A stretch of DNA of 41,426 nt from Casp-actino8 sp037147055 (lineage in GTDB: Bacteria; Actinomycetota; Acidimicrobiia; Acidimicrobiales; Ilumatobacteraceae): assembly GCA_037147055.1 (NCBI GenBank), contig JBAWVW010000010.1, positions 1-41,426 on the forward strand, in the 5' to 3' direction. The notes beneath the pieces are model-generated. The model ran no database searches. It saw only the letters and a program-made list of their open reading frames with translations, and was not told where the DNA came from. Each line of letters starts with the position of its first letter. The stretch's first letter is position 1. Of the stretch, positions 16,684 through 25,570 are shown piece after piece. Position numbers and translations under genes: made by a program.

Positions 16684-18134
16684 CAGTAGCGGTAGCGCTC
16701 TGACTTAAATGGGCCCGACGGAGCGACGCCCAAATACTCGGCTTGCTCATCGGTAAGTTTTGTCAACTTCACACCTAAGGCGCCGAGGTGCAGCGAAGCC
16801 ACTTTCTCGTCAAGATGTTTAGGTAACACATACACACCCAACGGATACGCCGCGAGATTAGTGAACAATTCTATTTGAGCGATGACCTGATTAGAAAATG
16901 AACAACTCATCACGAAACTTGGGTGACCAGTAGCGCAACCGAGATTCACTAAGCGTCCCTCAGCCAAAACGATGATCGCATGCCCATCGGGGAATGACCA
17001 GAGGTCGGTGCCAGGCTTGAGTTCATCGCGGGTTGCGCCACTACGTGCCAGACCCGCCATGTCGATTTCTGAGTCAAAGTGCCCAATATTGCAGACAATT
17101 GCGTTGTGCTTCATTTTTGCCATGTGCTCAACAGTGATGATGTGATCGTTGCCTGTTGCTGAAACGAAAATATCTATTTCGTTGATGACATCATCAAGAG
17201 TGGTGACTTGGTAACCCTCCATCGCCGCCTGCAAAGCGTTGATCGGGTCAACTTCGGTGACGATTACTCGTGCACCTTGACCGCGCAATGCCTGAGCGCA
17301 ACCCTTGCCGACATCTCCATAGCCACAAACAACGGCAACCTTGCCGGCGATCATCACATCTGTGGCGCGACAGATGGCATCAATGAGCGAATGGCGACAG
17401 CCGTACAAGTTGTCAAACTTTGACTTTGTCACCGAGTCGTTGACATTGATCGCGGGGAACAACAACTCGTCGCGCTCCGCCATTTTGTAGAGGCGCATCA
17501 CACCCGTCGTTGTCTCTTCGGTGACACCCTTCACTCCAGCAGCCATCCGAGTCCATTTGTTGGGTTCGGTCTTGAGGCCGCGATTCAACAAACCGAGGAC
17601 GATGGCAAGTTCGGGATTGGAAGCCGATGTTGGATCTGGAACTTCACCGGTCTTTTCGTACTCCGCACCTTTGTGCAACAAGAATGTGGCGTCGCCACCA
17701 TCGTCAAGAATCATGTTCGGACCATCGCCGTCGGGCCATGTCATCATTTGCTCGGTGCACCACCAATACTCCTCAAGGGTTTCACCTTTCCAAGCAAAAA
17801 CTGGCACGCCATCGGGATTATCCATTGTCCCATTCGGGCCGACAGCGACAGCTGCAGCGGCGTGATCTTGGGTTGAGAAAATATTGCAAGATGCCCAACG
17901 CACTTCCGCACCCAATTCGACCAAAGTCTCAATGAGTACAGCCGTTTGAATGGTCATATGCAAGGAACCAGAAATGCGCGCGCCCTTCAGTGGCTTGGTC
18001 GCACCGTATTCTTTGCGCAATGCACGAAGACCGGGCATCTCATGCTCGGCAAGATGAATTTCCTTGCGCCCAAAAGGGGCCATAGAAAGATCGGCAACGC
18101 GGAAGTCTTTACGTTCGGCAAATGAAGATGACAT
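16683..18134 (-). CDS. ahcY: Adenosylhomocysteinase
   Basis: Splits S-adenosylhomocysteine into homocysteine and adenosine with bound NAD, removing the inhibitor left by methyltransferases. The 483-residue protein shows GSLHMTIQTAVLIETL near the N-terminus, CNIFSTQDHAAAA, the NAD-binding GYGDVGKGCAQALRG, and the C-terminal KSERYRY that closes the neighbouring active site. The frame continues to 18188, but the ATG at 18134 has AAGGAG six bases upstream and fits the family. The leader upstream contains a terminator-like hairpin (see separate entries). Confidence 0.97.
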   Translation of the reverse strand: MSSSFAERKDFRVADLSMAPFGRKEIHLAEHEMPGLRALRKEYGATKPLKGARISGSLHMTIQTAVLIETLVELGAEVRWASCNIFSTQDHAAAAVAVGPNGTMDNPDGVPVFAWKGETLEEYWWCTEQMMTWPDGDGPNMILDDGGDATFLLHKGAEYEKTGEVPDPTSASNPELAIVLGLLNRGLKTEPNKWTRMAAGVKGVTEETTTGVMRLYKMAERDELLFPAINVNDSVTKSKFDNLYGCRHSLIDAICRATDVMIAGKVAVVCGYGDVGKGCAQALRGQGARVIVTEVDPINALQAAMEGYQVTTLDDVINEIDIFVSATGNDHIITVEHMAKMKHNAIVCNIGHFDSEIDMAGLARSGATRDELKPGTDLWSFPDGHAIIVLAEGRLVNLGCATGHPSFVMSCSFSNQVIAQIELFTNLAAYPLGVYVLPKHLDEKVASLHLGALGVKLTKLTDEQAEYLGVAPSGPFKSERYRY

Positions 18135-18172
18135 GAGGGGCTCCTTGATAGAAATCTGACGATGGGAGAGAC

Positions 18173-18199
18173 AAAAACAAGCCATCACGTGATGACTCG
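18173..18199 (-). terminator. Intrinsic terminator/attenuator in the ahcY leader
   Basis: Leftward RNA forms a nine-pair stem, CGAGUCAUC with GAUGGCUUG (two G-U pairs), closed by the loop ACGU and followed at once by UUUUUGUCUC. The loop and inner stem correspond to the perfect palindrome CATCACGTGATG at 18183-18194. It lies 38 bases before the ahcY ATG, which leaves almost no room for a promoter in between. An attenuator for ahcY is therefore more economical than a simple end signal for the upstream gene. Confidence 0.6.
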
Positions 18200-18221
18200 C
18201 TACTTGCTCTATCCCGGGCAG

Positions 18222-18249
18222 GGGCCTACTGGCGCCAATCAGTCAGCCC
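18222..18249 (-). promoter_or_regulatory. Stem-loop in ahcY 5' leader, possible cis-regulatory RNA
   Basis: Leftward RNA has GGGC/GCCC enclosing a near-continuous second stem ACUG/CAGU with an eight-base loop. A possible -10 box TAGACT (18264-18259) would start the transcript just before this stem-loop, giving a leader of about 118 bases ahead of ahcY. I do not recognise the conserved cores of the SAH, SAM-I, SAM-II or SAM-IV riboswitches in it. Confidence 0.35.
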
Positions 18250-18313
18250 GATGACGACAGTCTAGGCAGTGATTTGCGCACTTCAGAGACATGGTCGCCC
18301 AAGGACGCTGTTT

Positions 18314-18547
18314 TCAGCGACCGGTGGTCTTAATCCCGCCAGCGGCAATCTTGGCCATAATTCGCTCGTGCTCTTGGGTCGAGACAACCTCGGACTCGTC
18401 CACCAGCATCACTGCGATGGAGTCACGCACGGTATAACGACGCTGCAAACGAGCGTTGTACAAAGAATTTTCATCCTCCAAGATGTGCAAAACCCCCTTG
18501 TCAACGGGACAGGCGAGCACTGAGGCGAGTTCGGGATCAATAGGCAT
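18314..18547 (-). CDS. Trm112-like (UPF0434) small protein
   Basis: A 77-residue protein with the family opening LASVLACPVDKGVLHIL and the later RYTVRDSIAVMLVDES segment. Trm112 in eukaryotes and archaea activates several methyltransferases; the bacterial role is poorly defined. Only one Cys is present, so a complete zinc site cannot form, as in other actinobacterial versions. The start is the ATG at 18547, with AAGGAG six bases upstream. It lies between phosphomannomutase and ahcY, as in other actinobacteria; a link to methyltransferase activation and SAH removal is speculative. Confidence 0.85.
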   Translation of the reverse strand: MPIDPELASVLACPVDKGVLHILEDENSLYNARLQRRYTVRDSIAVMLVDESEVVSTQEHERIMAKIAAGGIKTTGR

Positions 18548-18560
18548 GTGAATCTCCTTT

Positions 18561-19925
18561 TCAGACTGAGGTAATTGCTGCAAGCAATTCGGCTACCCGA
18601 TGATCGCATTGATCGCGATCGGGCGCCTCAAGGTTGAGTCGCAACAAAGGTTCAGTATTCGATGGACGTAAATTAAACCACCATTCCCCACAGTCTACTG
18701 TCAATCCGTCAACGCGATCCTGAGGGAATGCAGAGAACTTCGCCGATACCGACTCGATGACTTGTGATGTGTCATCAACCTGAGTGTTGATCTCGCCGCT
18801 GAGGGAATAACGCTCATAAGCCCGCCGTATGGCCGAAAGCGGTTCTCCGACACGACTCATTTCTTCCAGCATCAACATTGTGGCGATCAGTCCACTATCG
18901 GCACGGTAATTATCTTTGAAATAGTAATGAGCTGAATGCTCTCCGCCAAATACGGCACCAGTTTCGTACATCAATTGTTTAATGTACGAGTGACCAACTT
19001 TTGTACGCACTGGGATGCCACCGTGCTCACGAATGATTTCTGGCACTGCTCGGCTACAAATCAGGTTGTGTAAAATCGTTGCACCTGGAAACTTGCGCAA
19101 CATGCTGGTCGCTAATATCCCCGTTGTCGTTGAACCAGATAATCCACGACCCAATTCATCAACAACGAAGACGCGATCGGCATCGCCGTCAAAGGCCAAA
19201 CCAATATCAAAAGCGCCCGAACTAACTCGCGCTTGCAGGTCACGTTGATTCGCCGATTGCAAAGGATCTGCGGGATGATTAGGAAAACTTCCATCGAGTT
19301 CGCCATACATCACTTCAAGTTCGAGGCGTGGCAGCCGATCAAAAACTGCCGGCACGACGAGTCCACCCATGCCATTGGCCGTATCGGCAACAACGCGCAT
19401 TGGACGTAATGCCGAAGGGTCGATGAATGACACCACATGATCAACAAAGGCCGACAACAAATCTCGCTCGGTCGTTCGACCAGGGCGCGCCACGGGCTTC
19501 GGGCGGCTTCCATCGAGAACTTGCTGAGCAACAACTTTGACATCGTTGAGACCGCTACTTTCTCCGACTGGACGCGCTCCCGACAAACAAAGTTTGATGC
19601 CGTTGTACTGCGCTGGATTATGTGAAGCGGTAAACATTGCTCCTGGGGCATCCAACTTGCCGGCTGCGAAATACAAAAGGTCGGTCGAAGCCAAGCCAAT
19701 GTCAATGACATCGATGCCTTGTTCCATGAGAGCCCGAGAAAATGCTGCAACCAATTCGGGACCAGTCGGGCGCATATCACGCCCGACGATCACAACTTGA
19801 GCTTTCGTGAATTGAGCAAATCCGATTCCTAAGGCGTAGGCCACGTCCACATCGAGTTGATCGGGCACCGTGCCTCTGATGTCATAGGCCTTCACAATTT
19901 GATCAAGAGCCGAGGAGGAAGCCAT
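18561..19925 (-). CDS. manB: Phosphomannomutase/phosphoglucomutase
   Basis: Interconverts hexose-6- and hexose-1-phosphates, supplying mannose-1-phosphate for GDP-mannose. From the ATG at 19925 the protein has 454 residues (the frame is open further upstream but without family similarity). The phosphoserine loop TASHNP is at 99-104, metal loop DGDADR at 246-251, sugar-binding GEHSAH at 328-333 and phosphate-binding RPSNTEP at 420-426. All key residues are present. It lies 28 bases after the large membrane protein and 13 bases before the Trm112-like gene. The guanylyltransferase and Gmd farther right in the window would use its product. Confidence 0.95.
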   Translation of the reverse strand: MASSSALDQIVKAYDIRGTVPDQLDVDVAYALGIGFAQFTKAQVVIVGRDMRPTGPELVAAFSRALMEQGIDVIDIGLASTDLLYFAAGKLDAPGAMFTASHNPAQYNGIKLCLSGARPVGESSGLNDVKVVAQQVLDGSRPKPVARPGRTTERDLLSAFVDHVVSFIDPSALRPMRVVADTANGMGGLVVPAVFDRLPRLELEVMYGELDGSFPNHPADPLQSANQRDLQARVSSGAFDIGLAFDGDADRVFVVDELGRGLSGSTTTGILATSMLRKFPGATILHNLICSRAVPEIIREHGGIPVRTKVGHSYIKQLMYETGAVFGGEHSAHYYFKDNYRADSGLIATMLMLEEMSRVGEPLSAIRRAYERYSLSGEINTQVDDTSQVIESVSAKFSAFPQDRVDGLTVDCGEWWFNLRPSNTEPLLRLNLEAPDRDQCDHRVAELLAAITSV

Positions 19926-19953
19926 GCGAGACAGAACCCTATCGGTGGACGAC

Positions 19954-22464
19954 TCAGGCTGGCGGGGACTCGACGAACTTGCTTGACGCAATGACCTCCA
20001 TGGGACCCTGCTGCTCGGCCCCAATCACCTCTGCTACCTGCCCCTTTGCACGCCGATTTTGGCGCCACATGAGAAGCACAGCAAGGATTCCGAATCCCGA
20101 CAAGAGATAGGCAAAGCGGTCAATGAGACTTGGCTTAAAGCTCATTGAAATGTCTTTCGAGGTTGGAATGACAACCATCATGTTTGGTGCTACGCGATAA
20201 GGCCCATCTGCACCACTGACTTCCCAGTTAGGGAAGTAACTCACGCGCACTAGAACCGGAACCCCGATTTTATCGACTGAGAAGGACACCGATTCTTCCC
20301 CGATGACGACATCGGAAACCACGGCAGGAGAAATGCTGAGAGGCTCAATTGCAGGAGTCGGTGTCACAATATCCACCTTGCGTGAATCCGATCCAGGTTC
20401 ACCTTCACGACGCTTTAGGTCAATGACCGCTTGCACTCTTTGCCATTCGTCCGGACCATCATCGGCTGGTAATGCCTTCCATTCAGACGGATTTTGTAAC
20501 CAACTTGTTCCAACTTCCAGCCAACGTTCTCGTTGGTCCCCCGAACCCTCGGTGACAACAACGGGTTGTACTGTCAGCGGCGTCACAATCTCCGATCCTG
20601 CAACGGCATAAATATGCCAGGGTCCAGATTGAACAATCGCTGTGAGACCACCGCCTCCAGCCACATTCTCATCAGCCTTGGCGATGGCCTCGGGGGTCAC
20701 CGCCATGTAGTAATTCACACCAAGAGCTTGCATATAAGGAACACCGACAGTCGGGTTGTTGTTGACATAGCGCAACTCACGAACTGGATTAGAACTTTGC
20801 TTCGACATCGCCCCTGCAGCCAAAAAGTGGTACGGCGTGGTACCTGAGGCTTCAAAGAACAAACCTTCGCTTGAACCGATACATCCATCCGTCCAAAATG
20901 GCAACAACATCAAGGCCATTGTCGTTCCATATTTGTCGTTACCGCTGAAGTTCTCCCACAGTGCTCGACCACAGCCGCGAGTTTTCCCGATGTCCTTCAT
21001 CGTTTGCACCACGTTGTAGTACTCGCCGTAGGAAGAGCGACCTTCGTAGCCCGAGAAGTTCCAGCGAGCCCAGCCATCGACAAATCCCTTGCTGGCTGCA
21101 GGACCCTCAAAGGGCCCCCACGTGTACTCGGCGCCCTTGCCTTCGTCAATGACATTGCCAAAAGGTAGGACTTGGAAACGAAATCCAAGCACCAGCAGAG
21201 TCAAAACTGATGCGACAATGGCCGTGATTGTGCGTGTCCGAAACTGTTCGGCCTTGATCGATTTATTTTCTTTGAAAACTTTTCCTTGAAGATGACTGCG
21301 TTGGTATTGACTGAGTCTCAGCAGCATTGAAACCAATTCAATGATGCCCACAGCGGCTAACAGGTAGCGACACATATTAAACATCGGGAGCAAGCGCGGA
21401 TTCCATAGCAAGCCAATGATCGGCAAACTGTCGTTGAACAAAAAAACAAAAATGGCAAACACAATTGCGCAAACACCCAGCCAAATGCCGGCGACATTTC
21501 GCCTCACCACCATGGCTGCGAAACCAATCACTGCGAAGGACAAGATAAATACATTCCAAAACGGCGGCAACGCAAAGAACATTCCCCAATAAGAAGTGAA
21601 GGAGCCGTTACCTGGCTCACCTTTGTATTTCATGTCAGTCATGTAGGCGTGATTCAACAGGAAGGGACCGACCCAAAAAGCGGACAGCAGGGCACCTGTC
21701 CCCGCCGTGGTGATGAACCAGCGCAGTCGCCGCCTGTCAAGCCACAACACGGCCATCAAAATCAACCCTACGATGACGTAAATCGCCACGATTCCGTGGC
21801 ACAGAATCGCTAGGGCCATGCATAACGCAGCCTTGATTCGATGCTTTCCAGTCTGCAAACCATTGGCGAAAAATCCGAAGGCCAGCATCGCAAACGACAG
21901 GGCGATAGAGAATGAAAATTCGCCGGCCATTGTTGAGGCAATGTTGCCTCCGTAGATGGTGTAACTCTCATCCAACAGATAGACCAACCCGACCATCGCG
22001 AAGAGTTCGGGGATGGGATAGGCGAATCGTGCAAGTCGGCCAAAAATCCAACAGCAGATGGGCAATGTCACGACACCCATGACAGCGACTAACTTGAAGG
22101 CCACGCCGTATGGAAGCACAACATCAAGGAGCACAATAAAAACTGCGGGCACCACCATGTAGAAGCGATAGATCGGAAGACCTGAATACCAATCCATCGA
22201 CCAGCCGTTTAGTTTCCACGGCAAGAGATGGTCCCGTAAAAAAGCGGGTCCCCATACATGTGCTCCCATGTCGCCACCCGTGGGCGTTGAGTTGCTAAAA
22301 ATCAATGATGGCTGCACGACCTTGATGGCGATAAAAGTGCTCAGGCCAACCAAAGCCACGCGTACCCAGAAAATCGTGAACCGCTGACGGCTCCACTGAC
22401 CCATCGCCGTCCGCCGAAACCAGTTGTCGGCTCGCGAATCAGTCACCGCATCCGAATCTTTCAT
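19954..22464 (-). CDS. Large multi-pass membrane protein, PTPS-related family
   Basis: An 836-residue protein with roughly ten membrane segments in the first 500 residues, an extracytoplasmic region of about 270 residues and a last membrane helix near residue 790. The N-terminal loop GGDMGAHVWGPAFLRDHLLP with acidic residues after the first helix, then WSMDWYSGLPIYRFY, resembles the family annotated as 6-pyruvoyl-tetrahydropterin-synthase-related membrane proteins. The loop placement is also like GT-C glycosyltransferases, so a lipid-linked sugar transferase is a reasonable guess. It has no pterin enzyme features that I can see. It lies in the phosphomannomutase operon, which fits envelope glycan work. 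Confidence 0.7.
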   Translation of the reverse strand: MKDSDAVTDSRADNWFRRTAMGQWSRQRFTIFWVRVALVGLSTFIAIKVVQPSLIFSNSTPTGGDMGAHVWGPAFLRDHLLPWKLNGWSMDWYSGLPIYRFYMVVPAVFIVLLDVVLPYGVAFKLVAVMGVVTLPICCWIFGRLARFAYPIPELFAMVGLVYLLDESYTIYGGNIASTMAGEFSFSIALSFAMLAFGFFANGLQTGKHRIKAALCMALAILCHGIVAIYVIVGLILMAVLWLDRRRLRWFITTAGTGALLSAFWVGPFLLNHAYMTDMKYKGEPGNGSFTSYWGMFFALPPFWNVFILSFAVIGFAAMVVRRNVAGIWLGVCAIVFAIFVFLFNDSLPIIGLLWNPRLLPMFNMCRYLLAAVGIIELVSMLLRLSQYQRSHLQGKVFKENKSIKAEQFRTRTITAIVASVLTLLVLGFRFQVLPFGNVIDEGKGAEYTWGPFEGPAASKGFVDGWARWNFSGYEGRSSYGEYYNVVQTMKDIGKTRGCGRALWENFSGNDKYGTTMALMLLPFWTDGCIGSSEGLFFEASGTTPYHFLAAGAMSKQSSNPVRELRYVNNNPTVGVPYMQALGVNYYMAVTPEAIAKADENVAGGGGLTAIVQSGPWHIYAVAGSEIVTPLTVQPVVVTEGSGDQRERWLEVGTSWLQNPSEWKALPADDGPDEWQRVQAVIDLKRREGEPGSDSRKVDIVTPTPAIEPLSISPAVVSDVVIGEESVSFSVDKIGVPVLVRVSYFPNWEVSGADGPYRVAPNMMVVIPTSKDISMSFKPSLIDRFAYLLSGFGILAVLLMWRQNRRAKGQVAEVIGAEQQGPMEVIASSKFVESPPA

Positions 22465-22492
22465 AGACCTCTATCTTGCCACCTCGGTCCGC

Positions 22493-23218
22493 CTAGGACG
22501 CGAGCGCGAGACCTATCAAGGCCGTGGCGTTGAAGCCAATGTGCATCAAAATTGACAGACTCAGCCTGCCCGAACGCTGGAAGCCATAGCCCAAGAGCAA
22601 AGCAAAGGCGAATAATCCAGGAAACTCAACCGGCTGAAGATGGATTGCGGCAAAAAAGGCTGCTGAAATGACCAATGCTAAATAGTTATGCAGTCGACTC
22701 TGGAGAGCTTGCAGGACCAGCCCGCGGTACATCAATTCCTCAACCAGTGGGGCACCGATAGCGACCATCAGAAAAAGTCCTATAGCCCAACCACCGTGCG
22801 CCTTATCCCACAAATCCTGTGCCCGTCGATCTAATTTGTCTCCCGAAAAAGTCCCCGTCCACATGTGCTGCAACGGCCAATACACCGCTGGAACGAGCGC
22901 GAGTTGGCATGCAACCCCGAGAGGTAACCCCCAAAGATCTCCGATTCGAAAGCGGAGTTTGACATCATCAATGAAACTTGACCCACCCCATCGACGACTG
23001 ACAATCATCACGGCTGCCAGCATCGGCACCCACAGACAGAAGAGCGAAACAATGGTGAACGATGTTGGCCACTGCTCGCTTTTTTCTCCGCTGTGCCCAA
23101 GAAGTCCCTGGGCTATTCCTTGAAGAGGTAACGCTCCTAACGAGGCCAACAACCAAGCACTGGCCGCGATCGCAACGCTAAACCGAGTGGCGTTCGTCGC
23201 CGGGTGTCCACGATCCAC
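22493..23218 (-). CDS. CPBP-family intramembrane metalloprotease
   Basis: A 241-residue membrane protein with the CPBP (CAAX protease/bacteriocin-processing) motifs: EELMYRGLV (EExxxR), FFAAIHLQ (FxxxH) and HIGFNA (HxxxN), each in or beside a hydrophobic segment, which together form the metal-binding intramembrane site. Substrates in actinobacteria are mostly unknown. It starts at GTG, eight bases after the DUF3499 gene, and ends 28 bases before the large membrane protein gene, so the three are probably co-transcribed. Confidence 0.87.
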   Translation of the reverse strand: MDRGHPATNATRFSVAIAASAWLLASLGALPLQGIAQGLLGHSGEKSEQWPTSFTIVSLFCLWVPMLAAVMIVSRRWGGSSFIDDVKLRFRIGDLWGLPLGVACQLALVPAVYWPLQHMWTGTFSGDKLDRRAQDLWDKAHGGWAIGLFLMVAIGAPLVEELMYRGLVLQALQSRLHNYLALVISAAFFAAIHLQPVEFPGLFAFALLLGYGFQRSGRLSLSILMHIGFNATALIGLALAS

Positions 23219-23226
23219 GAAGGGCT

Positions 23227-23454
23227 TCAGCCAGCCAGGCGATGAACAAAAGGCACGACATCAGCCTGACGGCGATCATCTAGATTCCACCCGGTAGGTG
23301 GGGCGAAACGCTGCCAATGCTTTGCACAAAGTTCGTATATATGTGATTCTCGTTGCTCGTGCAGATAGTCAATCCAAATCACCGAGGTGGCATATTGGAA
23401 CGCCAAAGAGATGTGAGCATTTTCCTGACAACCACTCCGAGTACACGAACGCAT
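23227..23454 (-). CDS. DUF3499-type small zinc-ribbon-like protein
   Basis: A 75-residue protein starting at the ATG at 23454 with MRSCTRSGCQENAHISL. It continues with YATSVIWIDYL, SHIYELCAKHWQRF and APPTGWNLDD. Cys-x4-Cys near the start and Cys-x2-His in the second half suggest one metal site. The pattern matches DUF3499, an actinobacterial family usually next to phosphomannomutase, as here. Function is unknown. The open frame extends much further (to 23856), but that part overlaps ftsH and reads as low-complexity Gly and Pro-rich antisense, so the short form is preferred. Confidence 0.8.
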   Translation of the reverse strand: MRSCTRSGCQENAHISLAFQYATSVIWIDYLHEQRESHIYELCAKHWQRFAPPTGWNLDDRRQADVVPFVHRLAG

Positions 23455-23608
23455 CGCCAAAATGTATGGGAAAAGGGCCGAACTTTGGTGGATATCTGGC
23501 TCCCAAGTTTTCATGCACGGGTGACTGTGACCGAAACAGAGATTTCTGACCACATTGAAGCCGAGCCCGACCCAACGGGGCTTGCCGAACACCCGTAGGC
23601 TACGGGAC

Positions 23609-25570
23609 ATGAGCGAGTCAACTCCTCCCCCTCCACCACCTCCACCCAGCGCTGGCCCACGCCACAAGGCAAGTCGTTCGGGCATACCCAAAAAGCGCAT
23701 TCCGCAGGACCAGCCCACCGACGGCAAGCCGGCGGGTCGACCTTCGCTGCCCAAGTGGTCGCCTTGGGTATTGCTTGGTTTGATTCTTGTATTGATTTTT
23801 GGCCCGCAACTTTTACCTGGACCAAATCGGGAAAAACTCGGTTTTGAAGAATTCATGACTCAGGTTGAGGGCGGACGAGTTGATGTCGTCAAACTCAATA
23901 ACCTCACGTTGACGATTACAGGTTCATTTACTGATGGCAGCGATTTCTCCACCACTGCACCTCCAGGATTTCCCAATGAACCCGACCGCGAACTTTTGCG
24001 CACGAAGGGCGTGGACTTCAAACCAACGACCCCGCAATCAAATTGGTTAATGAGTTTGATCCCCTTACTGTTGCCATTCGTCTTGATCATTGGCTTCTTG
24101 GTATGGATGAACAAGCGAGCCTCTGGACAGATGGGCAATATGATGTCCGTGGGTCGCAGTCGGGCCAAGACCTTTGATCCAGACCGCCCCTCCACAACTT
24201 TCGCGGACATCGCTGGCTACGAGGGTGTCAAAACCGAAATCAAAGAAGTCGTTGACTTCTTACGCATGCCTGAGCGTTTTAAAGAAATTGGCGCCAAAGT
24301 TCCTAAGGGCATGCTCTTAGTCGGTCCTCCTGGAACTGGAAAAACTCTCTTCGCACGTGCCGTAGCTGGGGAAGCTGGCGTCGGATTTTTGTCGGTGACT
24401 GGTTCAGACTTCATGGAAATGTTTGTGGGTGTCGGAGCTAGTCGCGTTCGTGACCTTTTCCAGCAGGCTCGCAAAATGGGCAAAGCCATTATCTTTATTG
24501 ACGAAATTGATTCCATCGGTCGCAAGCGCGGTGCTGGACTCGGTGGCGGTCATGACGAACGCGAACAAACTCTCAACCAGTTGCTGTCAGAGATGGATGG
24601 CTTTGAGACATCAGAAGGCATCGTCATCTTGGCGGCTACCAACCGTCCCGATGTTTTGGACCCAGCTCTCCTACGTCCAGGTCGCTTTGATCGACAGATC
24701 GTTGTTCCGCTACCCGAATTCGAAGAACGTGCTGCAATCTTGCGAGTTCATAGCCGCGATAAGCGTATGGGACCCGATGTTGACCTTGACGTGATGGCTA
24801 AGGGAACTCCCGGAATGAGTGGTGCCGACTTGGCTAACCTCGTCAATGAATCAGCCCTTTTCGCCGTGCGCCGCGAAAGCGCTCAAATTGAACGAATCGA
24901 CTTTGAATCAGCACGTGACCGAATCATGATGGGAGCCCGCCGCGATTCTCTGATCTTGTCCGCCGACGAAAAACGAGTGACCGCTTATCATGAAGGTGGG
25001 CACGCAATCTTGGCAACTGTCCTACCTAACGGCGATGCGTTGCACAAGGTCACCATTTTGCCCCGTGGAATGGCCCTCGGGGTCACGCAGACTTTGCCGG
25101 AAGAGCGACACAGTTTCTCGAAGAACTACATCCTTGATCGCATTTGCATGGCTCTCGGTGGACGCGTTGCTGAGCAACTTGTTTTTCAGCAACAAACAAC
25201 TGGAGCTTCCAATGACCTTGAGGTTGTCACTGGTCTAGCGCGTCGCATGGTGCGCGAATGGGGTATGAGTGACAAAGTCGGTCCGATGGCTTGGCACAAC
25301 CAGCAACAAGTTTTCCTTGGTGAAGATCTGATGACAGGCGGCCGCGAATATAGCGATGACACCGCGCGCATGATGGACGAAGAAATCAACACGATTCTGC
25401 GACAAGAAGAACGTCGGGCGATTGAGATCTTAACGAAGCACCGCACTGGACTTGATCTTGTGGCCCAAGCGCTTCTTGATAAGGAAACAATTGATGGGGC
25501 ACTCGTGTCTGCGCTAGTCCAACAGGGTCTTGACGGAACGGTCACGTCGCCAGTTGGCGCCCACGACTAA
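23609..25570 (+). CDS. ftsH: ATP-dependent zinc metalloprotease FtsH
   Basis: Membrane-anchored AAA+ protease that degrades misfolded and short-lived membrane and cytosolic proteins. From the ATG at 23609 it has 653 residues. A run of eight prolines (6-13) is followed by a first membrane helix (about 53-70), an extracytoplasmic domain, a second helix (about 147-167), Walker A GPPGTGKT (239-246), Walker B FIDEID (296-301), the second region of homology around RPGRFDR (356-362) and a zinc site HEGGH (461-465), which satisfies HExxH but has Gly in place of the usual Ala. The stop overlaps the stop of the convergent thioredoxin-like gene. Confidence 0.97.
   Translation: MSESTPPPPPPPPSAGPRHKASRSGIPKKRIPQDQPTDGKPAGRPSLPKWSPWVLLGLILVLIFGPQLLPGPNREKLGFEEFMTQVEGGRVDVVKLNNLTLTITGSFTDGSDFSTTAPPGFPNEPDRELLRTKGVDFKPTTPQSNWLMSLIPLLLPFVLIIGFLVWMNKRASGQMGNMMSVGRSRAKTFDPDRPSTTFADIAGYEGVKTEIKEVVDFLRMPERFKEIGAKVPKGMLLVGPPGTGKTLFARAVAGEAGVGFLSVTGSDFMEMFVGVGASRVRDLFQQARKMGKAIIFIDEIDSIGRKRGAGLGGGHDEREQTLNQLLSEMDGFETSEGIVILAATNRPDVLDPALLRPGRFDRQIVVPLPEFEERAAILRVHSRDKRMGPDVDLDVMAKGTPGMSGADLANLVNESALFAVRRESAQIERIDFESARDRIMMGARRDSLILSADEKRVTAYHEGGHAILATVLPNGDALHKVTILPRGMALGVTQTLPEERHSFSKNYILDRICMALGGRVAEQLVFQQQTTGASNDLEVVTGLARRMVREWGMSDKVGPMAWHNQQQVFLGEDLMTGGREYSDDTARMMDEEINTILRQEERRAIEILTKHRTGLDLVAQALLDKETIDGALVSALVQQGLDGTVTSPVGAHD

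Noticed and set aside
18135..18313. Known SAH or SAM riboswitch upstream of ahcY
   Set aside because: I could not find the conserved core sequences of the SAH, SAM-I, SAM-II or SAM-IV classes by eye; only a generic attenuator layout is supported.
18304..18320. CGCTG/CAGCG hairpin over the Trm112-like stop codon
   Set aside because: Only five base pairs with an A-rich loop and no T-tract; too weak to call a terminator.
23455..23856. Upstream extension of the DUF3499 frame with a Gly run
   Set aside because: Overlaps the start of ftsH in antisense; the Gly run mirrors the ftsH proline run. The family begins at the ATG at 23454.
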